A DNA stretch of 64,000 bases from CAMASH01 sp041746635. Its GTDB lineage: Bacteria; Verrucomicrobiota; Verrucomicrobiia; Chthoniobacterales; Terrimicrobiaceae. The notes under the pieces were generated by a model. It saw only the letters and a list, made by a program, of their open reading frames with translations, ran no database searches and had not been told where the DNA came from. A program made the translations under genes and the position numbers. Shown here piece after piece: positions 35,378 to 46,765 of this stretch; the first letter of the stretch is position 1; every line of letters starts with the position of its first letter. Where the stretch lies: contig JBGTGQ010000014.1 in the NCBI GenBank assembly GCA_041746635.1, forward strand, positions 30,004 to 94,003, written 5' to 3'.

Positions 35378-38300
35378 TCACCCCGGCTTATTCGCCAAAG
35401 TCTCCAGCAAAAACGGCGCGGTGCGGCTTGTCTTTGATTTCGCAACGTGCTCAGGGGTGCCTTCGGCGACGACTTCGCCGCCGCGGCTGCCGGCTTCGGG
35501 GCCGATGTCCACTAGGTAGTCGGCTTCGGCGATGACGTCCAGGTGGTGTTCGATGACGACGACGGTGCCGCCTTCGTCCACGAGGCGGTGGAGTACTTGA
35601 ATGAGTTGGGCGACGTCGTGGGCGTGGAGGCCGATGGTGGGTTCCTCCAGGACGTAGAGGGTGGATTTGCCGCGGCGAGTAGTTTTGATTTCCTCAGCGG
35701 CGGAGGTGGAGCGGCGGGTGAGCTGGGTGACGAGTTTGATGCGCTGGGCTTCGCCGCCGCTTAGAGTGGGGCTGGGCTGGCCGAGCTTGAGGTAGCCGAG
35801 GCCGGTTTCGTTGAGAAGACTGAGGGCGCGTTTGATTTTGGGGTGGGCGGCGAAGAAGGCGGCGGATTGTTCGACGGTCATGTCCATCACGTCGCCGATG
35901 GATTTACCGTTGTATTCGATCTCGAGGGTGGCGGAGTTGTAGCGGCGTCCAGCGCATTCCTGGCAGGGCATGTAGGAGGCGGGGAGAAAGTTCATCTCGA
36001 GCTTGATCACGCCCTGGCCCATGCAGGATTCACAGCGTCCGCCTTCGTTGTTGAAGGAGAATCGGCTGGCGGTGTAGCCGCGCATGCGGGCGGAGGGGAG
36101 ATTGGCGTAGAGGGCGCGGATCTCGTCGAAAACCTTGATGTAAGTGGCGGGGGTGGAGCGGGAGGTCTTGCCGATGGGGGATTGATCCACCTCGAGAACG
36201 GCGCCGATGGGGTCGGTGCCGGTGAGGGTGCGGTAGCCGGCATTGTCGTTAACGGGCCGGCCTTTTTTGTGAGTGATGGATTCCTTCACGGCGGGCAGGA
36301 GGACGCCGCGCACGAGGGTGCTCTTGCCGGAGCCGGAGATGCCGGAGATGACGCTGAGGCGCTGGATGGGGATGCGTACGTCGGCGTTCTTGAGATTGTG
36401 GCGGTTGGCGCCGCCGAGTTCGATCCAGCCGGGGACATCGTCGAGGCTGCGGCGGGTGCCGCGCGAGGGGTGCGGCATGGGGGTTTTGAGGCAGCGACCG
36501 GTGAGAGAGCGCTCGCTGGCGAGGATGTCGTCCAGCGTGCCGGAGGCGATGATTTCGCCGCCGCGGCTGCCGGCTTGCGGACCGAGATCGATGACGTGAT
36601 CGGCGCGGCGCATGGTTTCCTCGTCGTGTTCGACGATGACGAGGGAGTTGCCGTGATTGGCCAGGAGGGTGAGGGCGTCGAGCAGGCGGGCATTGTCGCG
36701 GGCGTGGAGGCCGATGGTGGGTTCGTCGAGGACGTAGAGGACACCCCGGAGGTTGGAACCAAGCTGGGCGGCGAGGCGGATTCGCTGGGATTCGCCGCCG
36801 CTGAGGGTGTTGGCGGTGCGGTCGAGGTTGAGGTAGTTCAGGCCGACTTGACTGAGGAAGCGCAGGCGTTGGGAAATCTCGGAGAGGACATCGGTGGCAA
36901 TTTCGGAGGCGGTGCCGGTAAAGTAAAATTTGTCCACGAGGGCGAGGGCTTCCTCGGCGGGGGCGTGGGTGAAACCGGTGATGGTCTGGCCCTGGAGGAA
37001 GACGTTGCGGGCGGTGTCGTTGAGGCGCGCGCCATGGCAGATGGGGCACGGGCGGGCTTCCTTCTCTTCGAGTTGTTCGTGGCTGCGCTCCTGGGCGAGT
37101 TCGGCCTCGATGACGCTTTCAAATTCCTTGGTAGAGTAGTCGGTCCAGACTTCGCCAAAACCGCGGCAGTGGGTGCACCAGCCGTGGGGGGAGTTGAAAG
37201 AAAAGAGTCGGGGGTCGAGCGGCTCGAAGGCGCGCGCGCAGCTCGGGCAGTTCATTTCGGAGCTGAGAATGTGGGAGCCGCCCTTGCTGTCGAGGACGCG
37301 GGCGGTGCCTTTGCCGATGCGCATGGCGCGCTTGACGAGATCGGGGGTGTTGGCGGTTTCGCCGGGAAGGACTTCACCGACGAGGGCGTCGATGGTGTGT
37401 TCCTTGAAGCGTTCGAGCTTGGTGAAACGGGCGGTGGGCTCGAGTTCGCCGTCCACGAGGAGGAATTCGATGCCCTGCTTGACGGCCCATTGGGCGACCT
37501 TGGTATGGAAACCTTTCTTGGCTTTGATGAGCGGGGCGAAGACCTGGATTTTTCCGTGTACGGCGAGTTCCTGCACGGTGGTGGTGATGGCGGAGAGGGT
37601 CTGTTTTTCAACCGGGATTTGGCAATCAGGGCAATGCTGGGTGCCGAGTTTCGAGAAAAGGAGGCGGAGGAAATGGTAGATCTCGGTGACAGTGGCAACG
37701 GTGGATTTGCCGCCGCCGCGGGTGACGCGCTGCTCGATGGCGACGCTGGGAGGCAAGCCTTCGATGGAGTCCACGTCGGGTTTTTCGAGCTGATCCACAA
37801 ACTGCCGCGCGTAGGCCGACATGCTGTCGAGAAAACGGCGCTGGCCCTCGGCGAAGAGGACGTCGAAGGCGAGGGTGGATTTGCCGGAGCCGCTGAGGCC
37901 GGTGACGACGACGATTTTTTCGCGCGGGATCTCGACGGTGAGATTTTTCAGGTTGTGCTCGCGCGCGCCGGTGACGCGGATGGCGGACGATTGCGCATTG
38001 CGGATTGCGCATTGCGGATTGGGTTTCGACGGACGTTTCGGCGAAAGGTCCCTGCCTTCCAAAGCGAGTTTAAGAAACTGGCCGGTTAGCGACTTGGCGG
38101 ATTTGGCCACGGCCTCGGGGGTTCCGGCGGCGACGACCTGGCCGCCTTGGTCGCCAGCTTCGGGGCCCATGTCCACGACCCAGTCGGCGCATTTGATGAC
38201 CTCCAGATTGTGCTCAATGACAATGAGGCTGTTGCCTTCCTTGACCAGGCGCTGGAAGACTTTGAGCAGTTGCGCGATGTCGTCGAAATGCAGGCCGGTG

Positions 38301-40900
38301 GTGGGTTCGTCGAAGATGAGGAGCGCGCCGTCCTCGCGTTTTTCGGTGAGGTGGCCGGCGAGCTTGAGGCGCTGAGATTCGCCGCCGCTGAGGGCGTTGA
38401 CTGGCTGGCCGAGGCGCAGGTAGCCAAGGCCGACATCGACGAGGAGCTGGAGCGAGGAGAGGATGCGGGCGTTGCCCTTGAAGAAAGCAATGGCCTCCTC
38501 GGCCGTCATTTCGAGCACGTCGTGGATGGATTTCTCGCGAACTTTGATGGCGAGAATGTGCGGACGGAAGCGGCGGCCTTCGCATTCGGGGCAGCGGAGA
38601 TAGAGATCGCTGAGGAATTGCATCTCGACCTTTTCGTAGCCGAGCCCGGCGCAGCGTTCGCAGCGTCCGTCGCCGGCGTTGAAGGAAAACGAGGAAGGCG
38701 AGAGTCCGGCCGTAAGCGAGGCAGGCTGGGTGCCGAAGAGGTCACGGACGGCATCGTACACGCCGATGTAAACGGCGGGTGTGGAGCGCGGGCTGCGGGC
38801 CAGCGGCGACTGATCGACCATGATGATTTCGCCGACTTCCTCGTCGCCGGTGATGGACCGGCAGACGCCGGGTGCGTCGTGATCGTCGGTGACCTCGCCG
38901 AACAAGTTGCGATAGAGCACGTCGTGAATGAGCGAGCTTTTGCCCGAACCGGAAACGCCGGTGACGCAGCAAAACACACCGAGTGGAATCTCGGCGTTGA
39001 TGTTGCGCATGTTGTGGTGGCGGATGCCGGTGAGCTTGACGAACTGTTTCGGTTTGCGGCGCTGGGTGGGGACGGGGATGAATTTTTTGCCCGAGAGATA
39101 TTCCGCTGTCAGAGACAAAGTAGAAGCGGCTTCCAGCCGCTTATCAGATTGGGGCAAGCGGCCGGAGGCCGCTTCTACTTTAAGCAATTCACCTAGCGGA
39201 CCGGAGAACATGAGTTTGCCGCCAGTGTTGCCGCGGCCGGGGCCGATATCCACGAGGTAATCGGCGGCGCGAATTATTGCTTCCTCGTGTTCGACGACGA
39301 CGAGCGTGTTACCCTTGTCGCGGAGGGCGTGCATGACCTTGACCAACTGCGCGGTGTCGCGCGGGTGCAGGCCCACGCTGGGTTCGTCCATGACGAATAG
39401 CGTGTTGACCAACGATGCGCCGAGGCAGGTGGTGAGGTTCACGCGCTCGATCTCACCGCCGGAAAGCGAACGGGTCGGCCGGTCGAGCGTGAGGTAGCCG
39501 AGGCCAACTTCGTTGAGATAGTGCAGCCGGGAAATAATCTGGTCGCGCAGGAGGACGGAGCTGGGGTCGTCCTTGGGGATCTCGGTGGCCTCGAGGATGG
39601 CCCGCAGATCACGCGCGGGGGTGGCGGCGATTTCGGGGAGGGTCTTATGGGCAGGCTGGAGCCGGTAGTTCAGCGTTTCCGGTTGGAAGCGCCCGCCGTG
39701 GCATTTCGGGCAGGGCTGGTAGTTGCGGTAGCGGCTGAGCAAGACGCGGATGTGCATCTTGTAGGTCTTCGATTCGAGCCAGCGAAAGAAGCCCTTCACG
39801 CCATACCAGACCCCGCTTTCCAGATCCTCGCCCGAAACGTCGGCGCCGCGTTCGCCGTTCATCACCCACTCCTGATCGGCCTTGGGCAGATCCTCGAAGG
39901 CTTCGTGCACATCCACCTCCCGCATGGCCGCGGCGCGCAGGAGATCGCGCTGGCATTCCTTGGACTGCGCGGCTTGGAATGGCTTCACCACCCCGGCGGC
40001 AAGGGAGAGCGAGCGGTCGGGCATGACGCGGTTCCAGTCGATGCCGACGATGCGACCGAAGCCTTTGCAGTCGGGGCACGCTCCGAGCGGATTATTGAAC
40101 GAGAAAAGCCCGGGGCTGGGCGGGCGGATGTCGAGGTCGCAATGCGCGCAATGCCAGCCGGAGGAGTAGGGATTTTGGATTTTAGATTTTGGATTTTCGA
40201 TCGTGATTTTCCCGGAACCGAAGCGGAGGGCGGATTCGACGGCCTCGGCCAGGCGCGAACGGTTTTTCGCGGTCACTTCGCTGCGATCTTGGAGGACGGG
40301 AACCACGGCCGGCAGGCGGACGTTTTTTGGAGCCTCGTCGGTGCGGATGGCCTCGCCGTTGAGCAACACGCGCAAGTAACCCTGCTGGCGGAGAAAATCA
40401 AAAAAGTCGGCGGCCTTGGTTTTAGCCGGGACGGGAATTCCAAACGTGATGAAGACCTGTTCGCCATCCATCTCGGCGAGGATGTGCTCGGTGATGGAGT
40501 GGGCGGATTCGGTGCGGATCTCGCGTTCGCAGGAAGGACAATAGGCGTGAGCGGCGCGGGGGAAGAAAAGCTTCAGGTAATCATTGATCTCGGTGATCGT
40601 CCCCACGGTCGAACGGGTGGTCTTGACCGAGTTGGCCTGTTCGATGGCAATGGCGGGCGGGATGCCCTCGATGAGGTCCGCCTTGGGTTTGTCCATCCGC
40701 TCCAGAAACTGCCGCGTGTAGGGACTGAACGTCTCGACGTAACGCCGCTGTCCCTCCGCGTAGAGGGTGTCGAAGGCGAGGCTGGATTTGCCGCTGCCGC
40801 TGGGGCCGGTCACAACGATGAACTGCCCGAGCGGCAGGTCAAGATCGATACCCTGAAGATTATTTTGACGCGCGCCGCGGACGCGGATGAAGGAAGACAC
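35378..40900 (-). CDS. uvrA: Double-length excinuclease ABC subunit A (tandem UvrA fusion)
   Basis: The damage-recognition ATPase of nucleotide excision repair, here 1,840 residues, twice the usual 940. Two complete UvrA units are joined head to tail. Unit 1 (about 1-955) has Walker A loops VTGPSGSGKSSLAFDTLYAE near 30 and VTGVSGSGKSSLIHDVLYRN near 650. Unit 2 (about 970-1840) has VTGLSGSGKSTLAFDVLFAE near 1000 and ISGISGSGKSTLVRGVLLPA near 1523. Zinc-finger Cys pairs and LSGGE signatures occur in each. This mimics the UvrA homodimer in one chain and is known from Chlamydiae and relatives. The start is a GTG. Three intergenic-type repeats are translated in frame near residues 238, 583 and 963. 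Confidence 0.96.
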   Translation of the reverse strand: MSSFIRVRGARQNNLQGIDLDLPLGQFIVVTGPSGSGKSSLAFDTLYAEGQRRYVETFSPYTRQFLERMDKPKADLIEGIPPAIAIEQANSVKTTRSTVGTITEINDYLKLFFPRAAHAYCPSCEREIRTESAHSITEHILAEMDGEQVFITFGIPVPAKTKAADFFDFLRQQGYLRVLLNGEAIRTDEAPKNVRLPAVVPVLQDRSEVTAKNRSRLAEAVESALRFGSGKITIENPKSKIQNPYSSGWHCAHCDLDIRPPSPGLFSFNNPLGACPDCKGFGRIVGIDWNRVMPDRSLSLAAGVVKPFQAAQSKECQRDLLRAAAMREVDVHEAFEDLPKADQEWVMNGERGADVSGEDLESGVWYGVKGFFRWLESKTYKMHIRVLLSRYRNYQPCPKCHGGRFQPETLNYRLQPAHKTLPEIAATPARDLRAILEATEIPKDDPSSVLLRDQIISRLHYLNEVGLGYLTLDRPTRSLSGGEIERVNLTTCLGASLVNTLFVMDEPSVGLHPRDTAQLVKVMHALRDKGNTLVVVEHEEAIIRAADYLVDIGPGRGNTGGKLMFSGPLGELLKVEAASGRLPQSDKRLEAASTLSLTAEYLSGKKFIPVPTQRRKPKQFVKLTGIRHHNMRNINAEIPLGVFCCVTGVSGSGKSSLIHDVLYRNLFGEVTDDHDAPGVCRSITGDEEVGEIIMVDQSPLARSPRSTPAVYIGVYDAVRDLFGTQPASLTAGLSPSSFSFNAGDGRCERCAGLGYEKVEMQFLSDLYLRCPECEGRRFRPHILAIKVREKSIHDVLEMTAEEAIAFFKGNARILSSLQLLVDVGLGYLRLGQPVNALSGGESQRLKLAGHLTEKREDGALLIFDEPTTGLHFDDIAQLLKVFQRLVKEGNSLIVIEHNLEVIKCADWVVDMGPEAGDQGGQVVAAGTPEAVAKSAKSLTGQFLKLALEGRDLSPKRPSKPNPQCAIRNAQSSAIRVTGAREHNLKNLTVEIPREKIVVVTGLSGSGKSTLAFDVLFAEGQRRFLDSMSAYARQFVDQLEKPDVDSIEGLPPSVAIEQRVTRGGGKSTVATVTEIYHFLRLLFSKLGTQHCPDCQIPVEKQTLSAITTTVQELAVHGKIQVFAPLIKAKKGFHTKVAQWAVKQGIEFLLVDGELEPTARFTKLERFKEHTIDALVGEVLPGETANTPDLVKRAMRIGKGTARVLDSKGGSHILSSEMNCPSCARAFEPLDPRLFSFNSPHGWCTHCRGFGEVWTDYSTKEFESVIEAELAQERSHEQLEEKEARPCPICHGARLNDTARNVFLQGQTITGFTHAPAEEALALVDKFYFTGTASEIATDVLSEISQRLRFLSQVGLNYLNLDRTANTLSGGESQRIRLAAQLGSNLRGVLYVLDEPTIGLHARDNARLLDALTLLANHGNSLVIVEHDEETMRRADHVIDLGPQAGSRGGEIIASGTLDDILASERSLTGRCLKTPMPHPSRGTRRSLDDVPGWIELGGANRHNLKNADVRIPIQRLSVISGISGSGKSTLVRGVLLPAVKESITHKKGRPVNDNAGYRTLTGTDPIGAVLEVDQSPIGKTSRSTPATYIKVFDEIRALYANLPSARMRGYTASRFSFNNEGGRCESCMGQGVIKLEMNFLPASYMPCQECAGRRYNSATLEIEYNGKSIGDVMDMTVEQSAAFFAAHPKIKRALSLLNETGLGYLKLGQPSPTLSGGEAQRIKLVTQLTRRSTSAAEEIKTTRRGKSTLYVLEEPTIGLHAHDVAQLIQVLHRLVDEGGTVVVIEHHLDVIAEADYLVDIGPEAGSRGGEVVAEGTPEHVAKSKTSRTAPFLLETLANKPG
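37990..38032. repeat. TTGCGCATTGCGGA tandem repeat at the uvrA unit junction
   Basis: Repeats of GATTGCGCATTGCGGATTGC read as PNPQCAIRNAQSSAIR on the coding strand, between the two UvrA units. The same kind of sequence is normally seen between genes, and occurs in the SNF2 gene at 24411. Confidence 0.8.
39117..39182. repeat. 66-bp hairpin repeat embedded in frame in uvrA
   Basis: AAAGTAGAAGCGGCTTCCAG and its partner GGAGGCCGCTTCTACTTT form long inverted arms around a short centre. The coding strand reads KVEAASGRLPQSDKRLEAAS. A related arm follows proS at 57057. Confidence 0.85.
40170..40200. repeat. GATTTTGGATTTTA tandem repeat embedded in frame in uvrA
   Basis: GATTTTGGATTTTAGATTTT and a following GGATTTTCGATC give the coding-strand peptide ENPKSKIQNP next to the first zinc-finger region. 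Confidence 0.75.
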
Positions 40901-40904
40901 GAAA

Positions 40905-40978
40905 CAGTGATGAGTGAAAAGTGAACGGTGACGAGAAGATCAATGACTACCAGTCACTTGTCACTCATCACTTGTCAC
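40905..40978. repeat. Inverted repeat between uvrA and the HU gene
   Basis: CAGTGATGAGTGAAAAGTGA near 40905 pairs with CACTTGTCACTCATCACTTG near 40954. Both arms have a GTGA(C/T)-type short period. It occupies almost the whole 81-base spacer. Confidence 0.7.
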
Positions 40979-40981
40979 TAT

Positions 40982-41314
40982 TCAAGCCGCTGCGCTCTCT
41001 TTTGTGGTATTTTTCAACTCGTCGGTGCGGAGCAGAACACGCTGGCGCATGATCTTGCCGGACTTGAACTTCACCGTGGCCCGCGCGGGAATGACAACAT
41101 CGTGCTCGGGTTTGTGCGGATTGCGTCCGACCCGCGACTTGGTCAGACGCACTTCAAAGACGCCAAAGTTCCGCAGTTCCACATCTTGGCCCTTGGCCAA
41201 AGCGTCGGTGATGTAGTCGAGGGTTTTTTGAATGACTTCAAAGACATCCTGCTGCACCAAACCGGTGTCCTTGCTGATCTGGATCACCAGATCCCGTTTT
41301 GTGAGGTTTGCCAT
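40982..41314 (-). CDS. HU/IHF-family DNA-binding protein
   Basis: A 110-residue nucleoid protein. It shows the HU dimerisation helices (LTKRDLVIQISKDTGLVQQD) and the saddle VELRNFGVFEVRLTKSRVGR. The DNA-bending arm is NPHKPEHDVVIPARATVKFK, with the invariant NP that kinks DNA, ending in SGKIM. A tail of about 15 residues is longer than in E. coli HU. It compacts and bends DNA and supports recombination and repair. The spacer to malQ (41383-41398 upstream side) is short and the gene appears to have its own promoter region upstream at 41315-41381. Confidence 0.93.
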   Translation of the reverse strand: MANLTKRDLVIQISKDTGLVQQDVFEVIQKTLDYITDALAKGQDVELRNFGVFEVRLTKSRVGRNPHKPEHDVVIPARATVKFKSGKIMRQRVLLRTDELKNTTKESAAA

Positions 41315-41381
41315 GAGGATTGCGAGTGGTTAGTCCGGTTTAGTAAGCAGAAATCGGGCCGAGCCGCAACAGCCCTTTCGC

Positions 41382-43097
41382 TTATTTTGCGGAACGCGCC
41401 GTCTCCGTGAGGGCAAGGCGGAGCGCGGCGAGGGGTTCCGCCCACTCGATGTCCCAAGAGGCAACAGGTTGCGGCATGCGCTGGGTCCAATTGGAGTCGC
41501 CAATCGAGCCCGGAACATTAAAACGTTCCTCCGTGCCAAAAATATCGGTGATCATGTGCACAACGAGCCACGAGTTTGACGCAAAAAGACCACGCAGGAG
41601 AATTTCGTGGATCTCTGGCGTGAAGGGCTGGGGCAGTTTGATGTCGGGATGGCCACAAAAATCCATCAATTCCCACAAGCTGTGAACGGCTGCGTCGCAC
41701 CCCGGCCCGGCCCCATTCGCCGCTGCGGCCGCCAGTTCGTCCCAATGCACCTTTAGTGGCGGATGATCATGCGTGGCATAGGTGGCGAGGCTCAGACGCT
41801 GGTATTCGGCGCCGGAAGTCAGGCGATCCCAATTGCGTTCCCACTGCGGGATTTTGAATCCGGAAATCTCGAGTTGTTGCAAAGTCGGGCGCACATACGG
41901 AGCCACTTCACCGAGGTCCTCCGCGATCAAACGATGCGTTCCGGTTTCTTCCTGGAGCATGCGGAAAAGCGTTTTCCCATGCCGGCGGTTATACTCACGA
42001 TTCTCGTCCGTTGCATCATCGCGATCGACGAAGTGCGGCAGTTCGCCGCCCGTGATACTTTTAGCCTCATCGGAGGTGAGGGCGGTGAATTTTTCGTTAT
42101 CCTCCGGCCGCCAGGGAAAGCTGTAGATGCGGAAAAATCCCAGCGCGTGATCCACCCGCAGGAGATGAACCCCCCCCATCAGCAGCCTCAACCGTTTCCG
42201 CCACCAGGCATAATTGTCCTTCGCCATGGCCTCCCAGCGGTAAAGCGGAAAGCCCCAATTCTGACCCCACTTCTCCGTGAACGGATCAGCCTTGAAGACT
42301 TTCTCCGGCGGCGCACCACTGGATCGTTGCAAGTCAAAAATCTCCGGTGCCGCCCACACATCCGTGCTGTAAATGCTCACCCCCACTGGCACATCCCCTA
42401 TCAGCGCGACATGGCACTGCTCCGCGTGCGCGCGGACGTCCTGCCATTGGGAAAACGCCACCCACTGCACGTAGGAGTGAAAGCGCATCGTGTCGCGCAT
42501 CCGTCGTTTGTCCGCCGTTCCCAGATGATCAAACCACGACCGAGCCGCCGCGGGATTGCGATGTTCGGCCGGCCAGGACAACGAGACCTCGGACTCTCCA
42601 TGCCAGCTCACCAACGCACGGTGCAAGGCATAATCGGCCAGCCATTGGACGTTGGCTTTTTCAAATTCCGCAAACCCCTTGACCCGCGCCTTGTCCGTGC
42701 CACGGGAGCGAAAATTTTTGAAAGCGGCGTAAAGCAACTCTCGTTTGAGCTGCTTGATTCCGGCGTATTTCACCGGACCCTCGCGCAGGGCGGAAAGATC
42801 ATGACGCCCGGTAATTTCGGAAAAATCCTGCACGGTCAAATCAGGCAGGGTGTCCGGCGTGGTGGCGATGGTCGAAGGCTCCAGCGCCATGGCACTGAGG
42901 AGATTGTAAGGGCTGCTGTCGCTGCCGGTTTCGTTGATGGGCAGGATTTGCACCACGCCAAGCCCCTGTCGGGCCGACCAGGTGATCAGCTCCTTCAGCG
43001 CGGCGGTGTCCCCGATGCCCAGATCCATCGCGCCCCGCAAGGCGGAGACGGGAGCCAGGACCCCCGCAAGTTTTTTCTCCGGATTCAACTCAAGCAT
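41382..43097 (-). CDS. malQ: 4-alpha-glucanotransferase (amylomaltase, GH77)
   Basis: Transfers alpha-1,4-glucan segments between maltodextrins; used in glycogen or maltodextrin turnover in the cytoplasm. The 571-residue product has the GH77 motifs: SPYNLLSAMALEPSTIA near the N-terminus, nucleophile Asp in LLRVDHALGFFRIY, acid/base Glu in HRLIAEDLGEVAPYVRP, and the transition-state Asp in LATYATHDHPPLKVHW. GFKIPQWERNWDR also fits the family. It begins MLELNPEKKLAGVLAPVSAL with no signal peptide. Other glycogen genes are not nearby. Confidence 0.94.
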   Translation of the reverse strand: MLELNPEKKLAGVLAPVSALRGAMDLGIGDTAALKELITWSARQGLGVVQILPINETGSDSSPYNLLSAMALEPSTIATTPDTLPDLTVQDFSEITGRHDLSALREGPVKYAGIKQLKRELLYAAFKNFRSRGTDKARVKGFAEFEKANVQWLADYALHRALVSWHGESEVSLSWPAEHRNPAAARSWFDHLGTADKRRMRDTMRFHSYVQWVAFSQWQDVRAHAEQCHVALIGDVPVGVSIYSTDVWAAPEIFDLQRSSGAPPEKVFKADPFTEKWGQNWGFPLYRWEAMAKDNYAWWRKRLRLLMGGVHLLRVDHALGFFRIYSFPWRPEDNEKFTALTSDEAKSITGGELPHFVDRDDATDENREYNRRHGKTLFRMLQEETGTHRLIAEDLGEVAPYVRPTLQQLEISGFKIPQWERNWDRLTSGAEYQRLSLATYATHDHPPLKVHWDELAAAAANGAGPGCDAAVHSLWELMDFCGHPDIKLPQPFTPEIHEILLRGLFASNSWLVVHMITDIFGTEERFNVPGSIGDSNWTQRMPQPVASWDIEWAEPLAALRLALTETARSAK

Positions 43098-43214
43098 AGT
43101 CGCGTCTTACAGGGCGCGTCAGCGGCTGACAACCTCCGTGTGCGACCCGGGAGGGCGAAGCTCCGCGTGAGCGTTTTTCATGCTTTGGCATGAGCATCAC
43201 CATCCCATTGCTTC

Positions 43215-43370
43215 TCGCGCAGTCCGGCTAGGCCGAGTTCGCGGATAACGGACGTGGGATTCGCCCAGCACACTCTCGTAGGCCGCGCTGGCGGCATGGA
43301 TGTCCACGGGAAAGGCAACTTTGCGCAGCTTCTGGTTTTCCTGCCATTCCACCGTGGTGGCGAAATCAGT
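43215..43370 (-). pseudogene. Fragment of a GH38 alpha-mannosidase gene
   Basis: The spacer between malQ and secA encodes on the minus strand DFATTVEWQENQKLRKVAFP followed by VDIHAASAAYESVLGES. This resembles the C-terminal beta-domain of GH38 alpha-mannosidases (VDWxExxKLLKVAFPVDxxAxxATYExxFG). No start, catalytic domain or continuation is present; the match ends after about 40 residues and the frame then breaks. Read as a relic of a deleted gene. Confidence 0.45.
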
Positions 43371-43515
43371 GAGAAATGGTGAAATTTAGGCGTTCTCATT
43401 TTCTGTCGAGCCGCATTCCAACGCCCGCGATTTTTCCCCCGGCCACCGCCAGCCCCCAGAATTGCGGTGGACATTTTCCAACAGCGGCTATTCATTACCC
43501 CTCCGCTGATTTTTC

Positions 43516-46506
<2,991 letters not shown>

Positions 46507-46765
46507 GCCGCCTTTTTTTCTTTTGTTGCAACGGCCTGAGACCGTCGGCTTGGTCGCGCCAGCGTTAGGTCCCGCCGTCCGGATGGAATTCGCGGGAAAT
46601 TTATCGAGATACTTCTCTTCGGACTCATGGCAACGAGCATCACGGGGCGATGTTTTCCTCAAGCTTGCTAACAACGACCACTTTGACACACAATCTCACC
46701 CTCTGAATTGCGCAGGGATATAGGATAAGAGCTTATCTCCGTCAGCAGTATCCGTGATTCGTTCT
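46507..46765. other. Spacer between secA and the glycosyltransferase island
   Basis: About 260 bases without a credible gene or RNA. It is more AT-rich than secA and probably carries the promoter of the following gene. No clear promoter boxes or hairpin could be assigned. Confidence 0.4.

Noticed and set aside
35843..38089. 748-residue Gly/Glu/Ala-rich open frame opposite uvrA
   Set aside because: Composition follows from the complementary strand of GC-rich uvrA codons; no domain, no ribosome site, and uvrA on the other strand is unambiguous.
43178..43495. 105-residue minus-strand open frame between malQ and secA
   Set aside because: The plausible peptide (mannosidase-like) is in another frame; this one has no family character.
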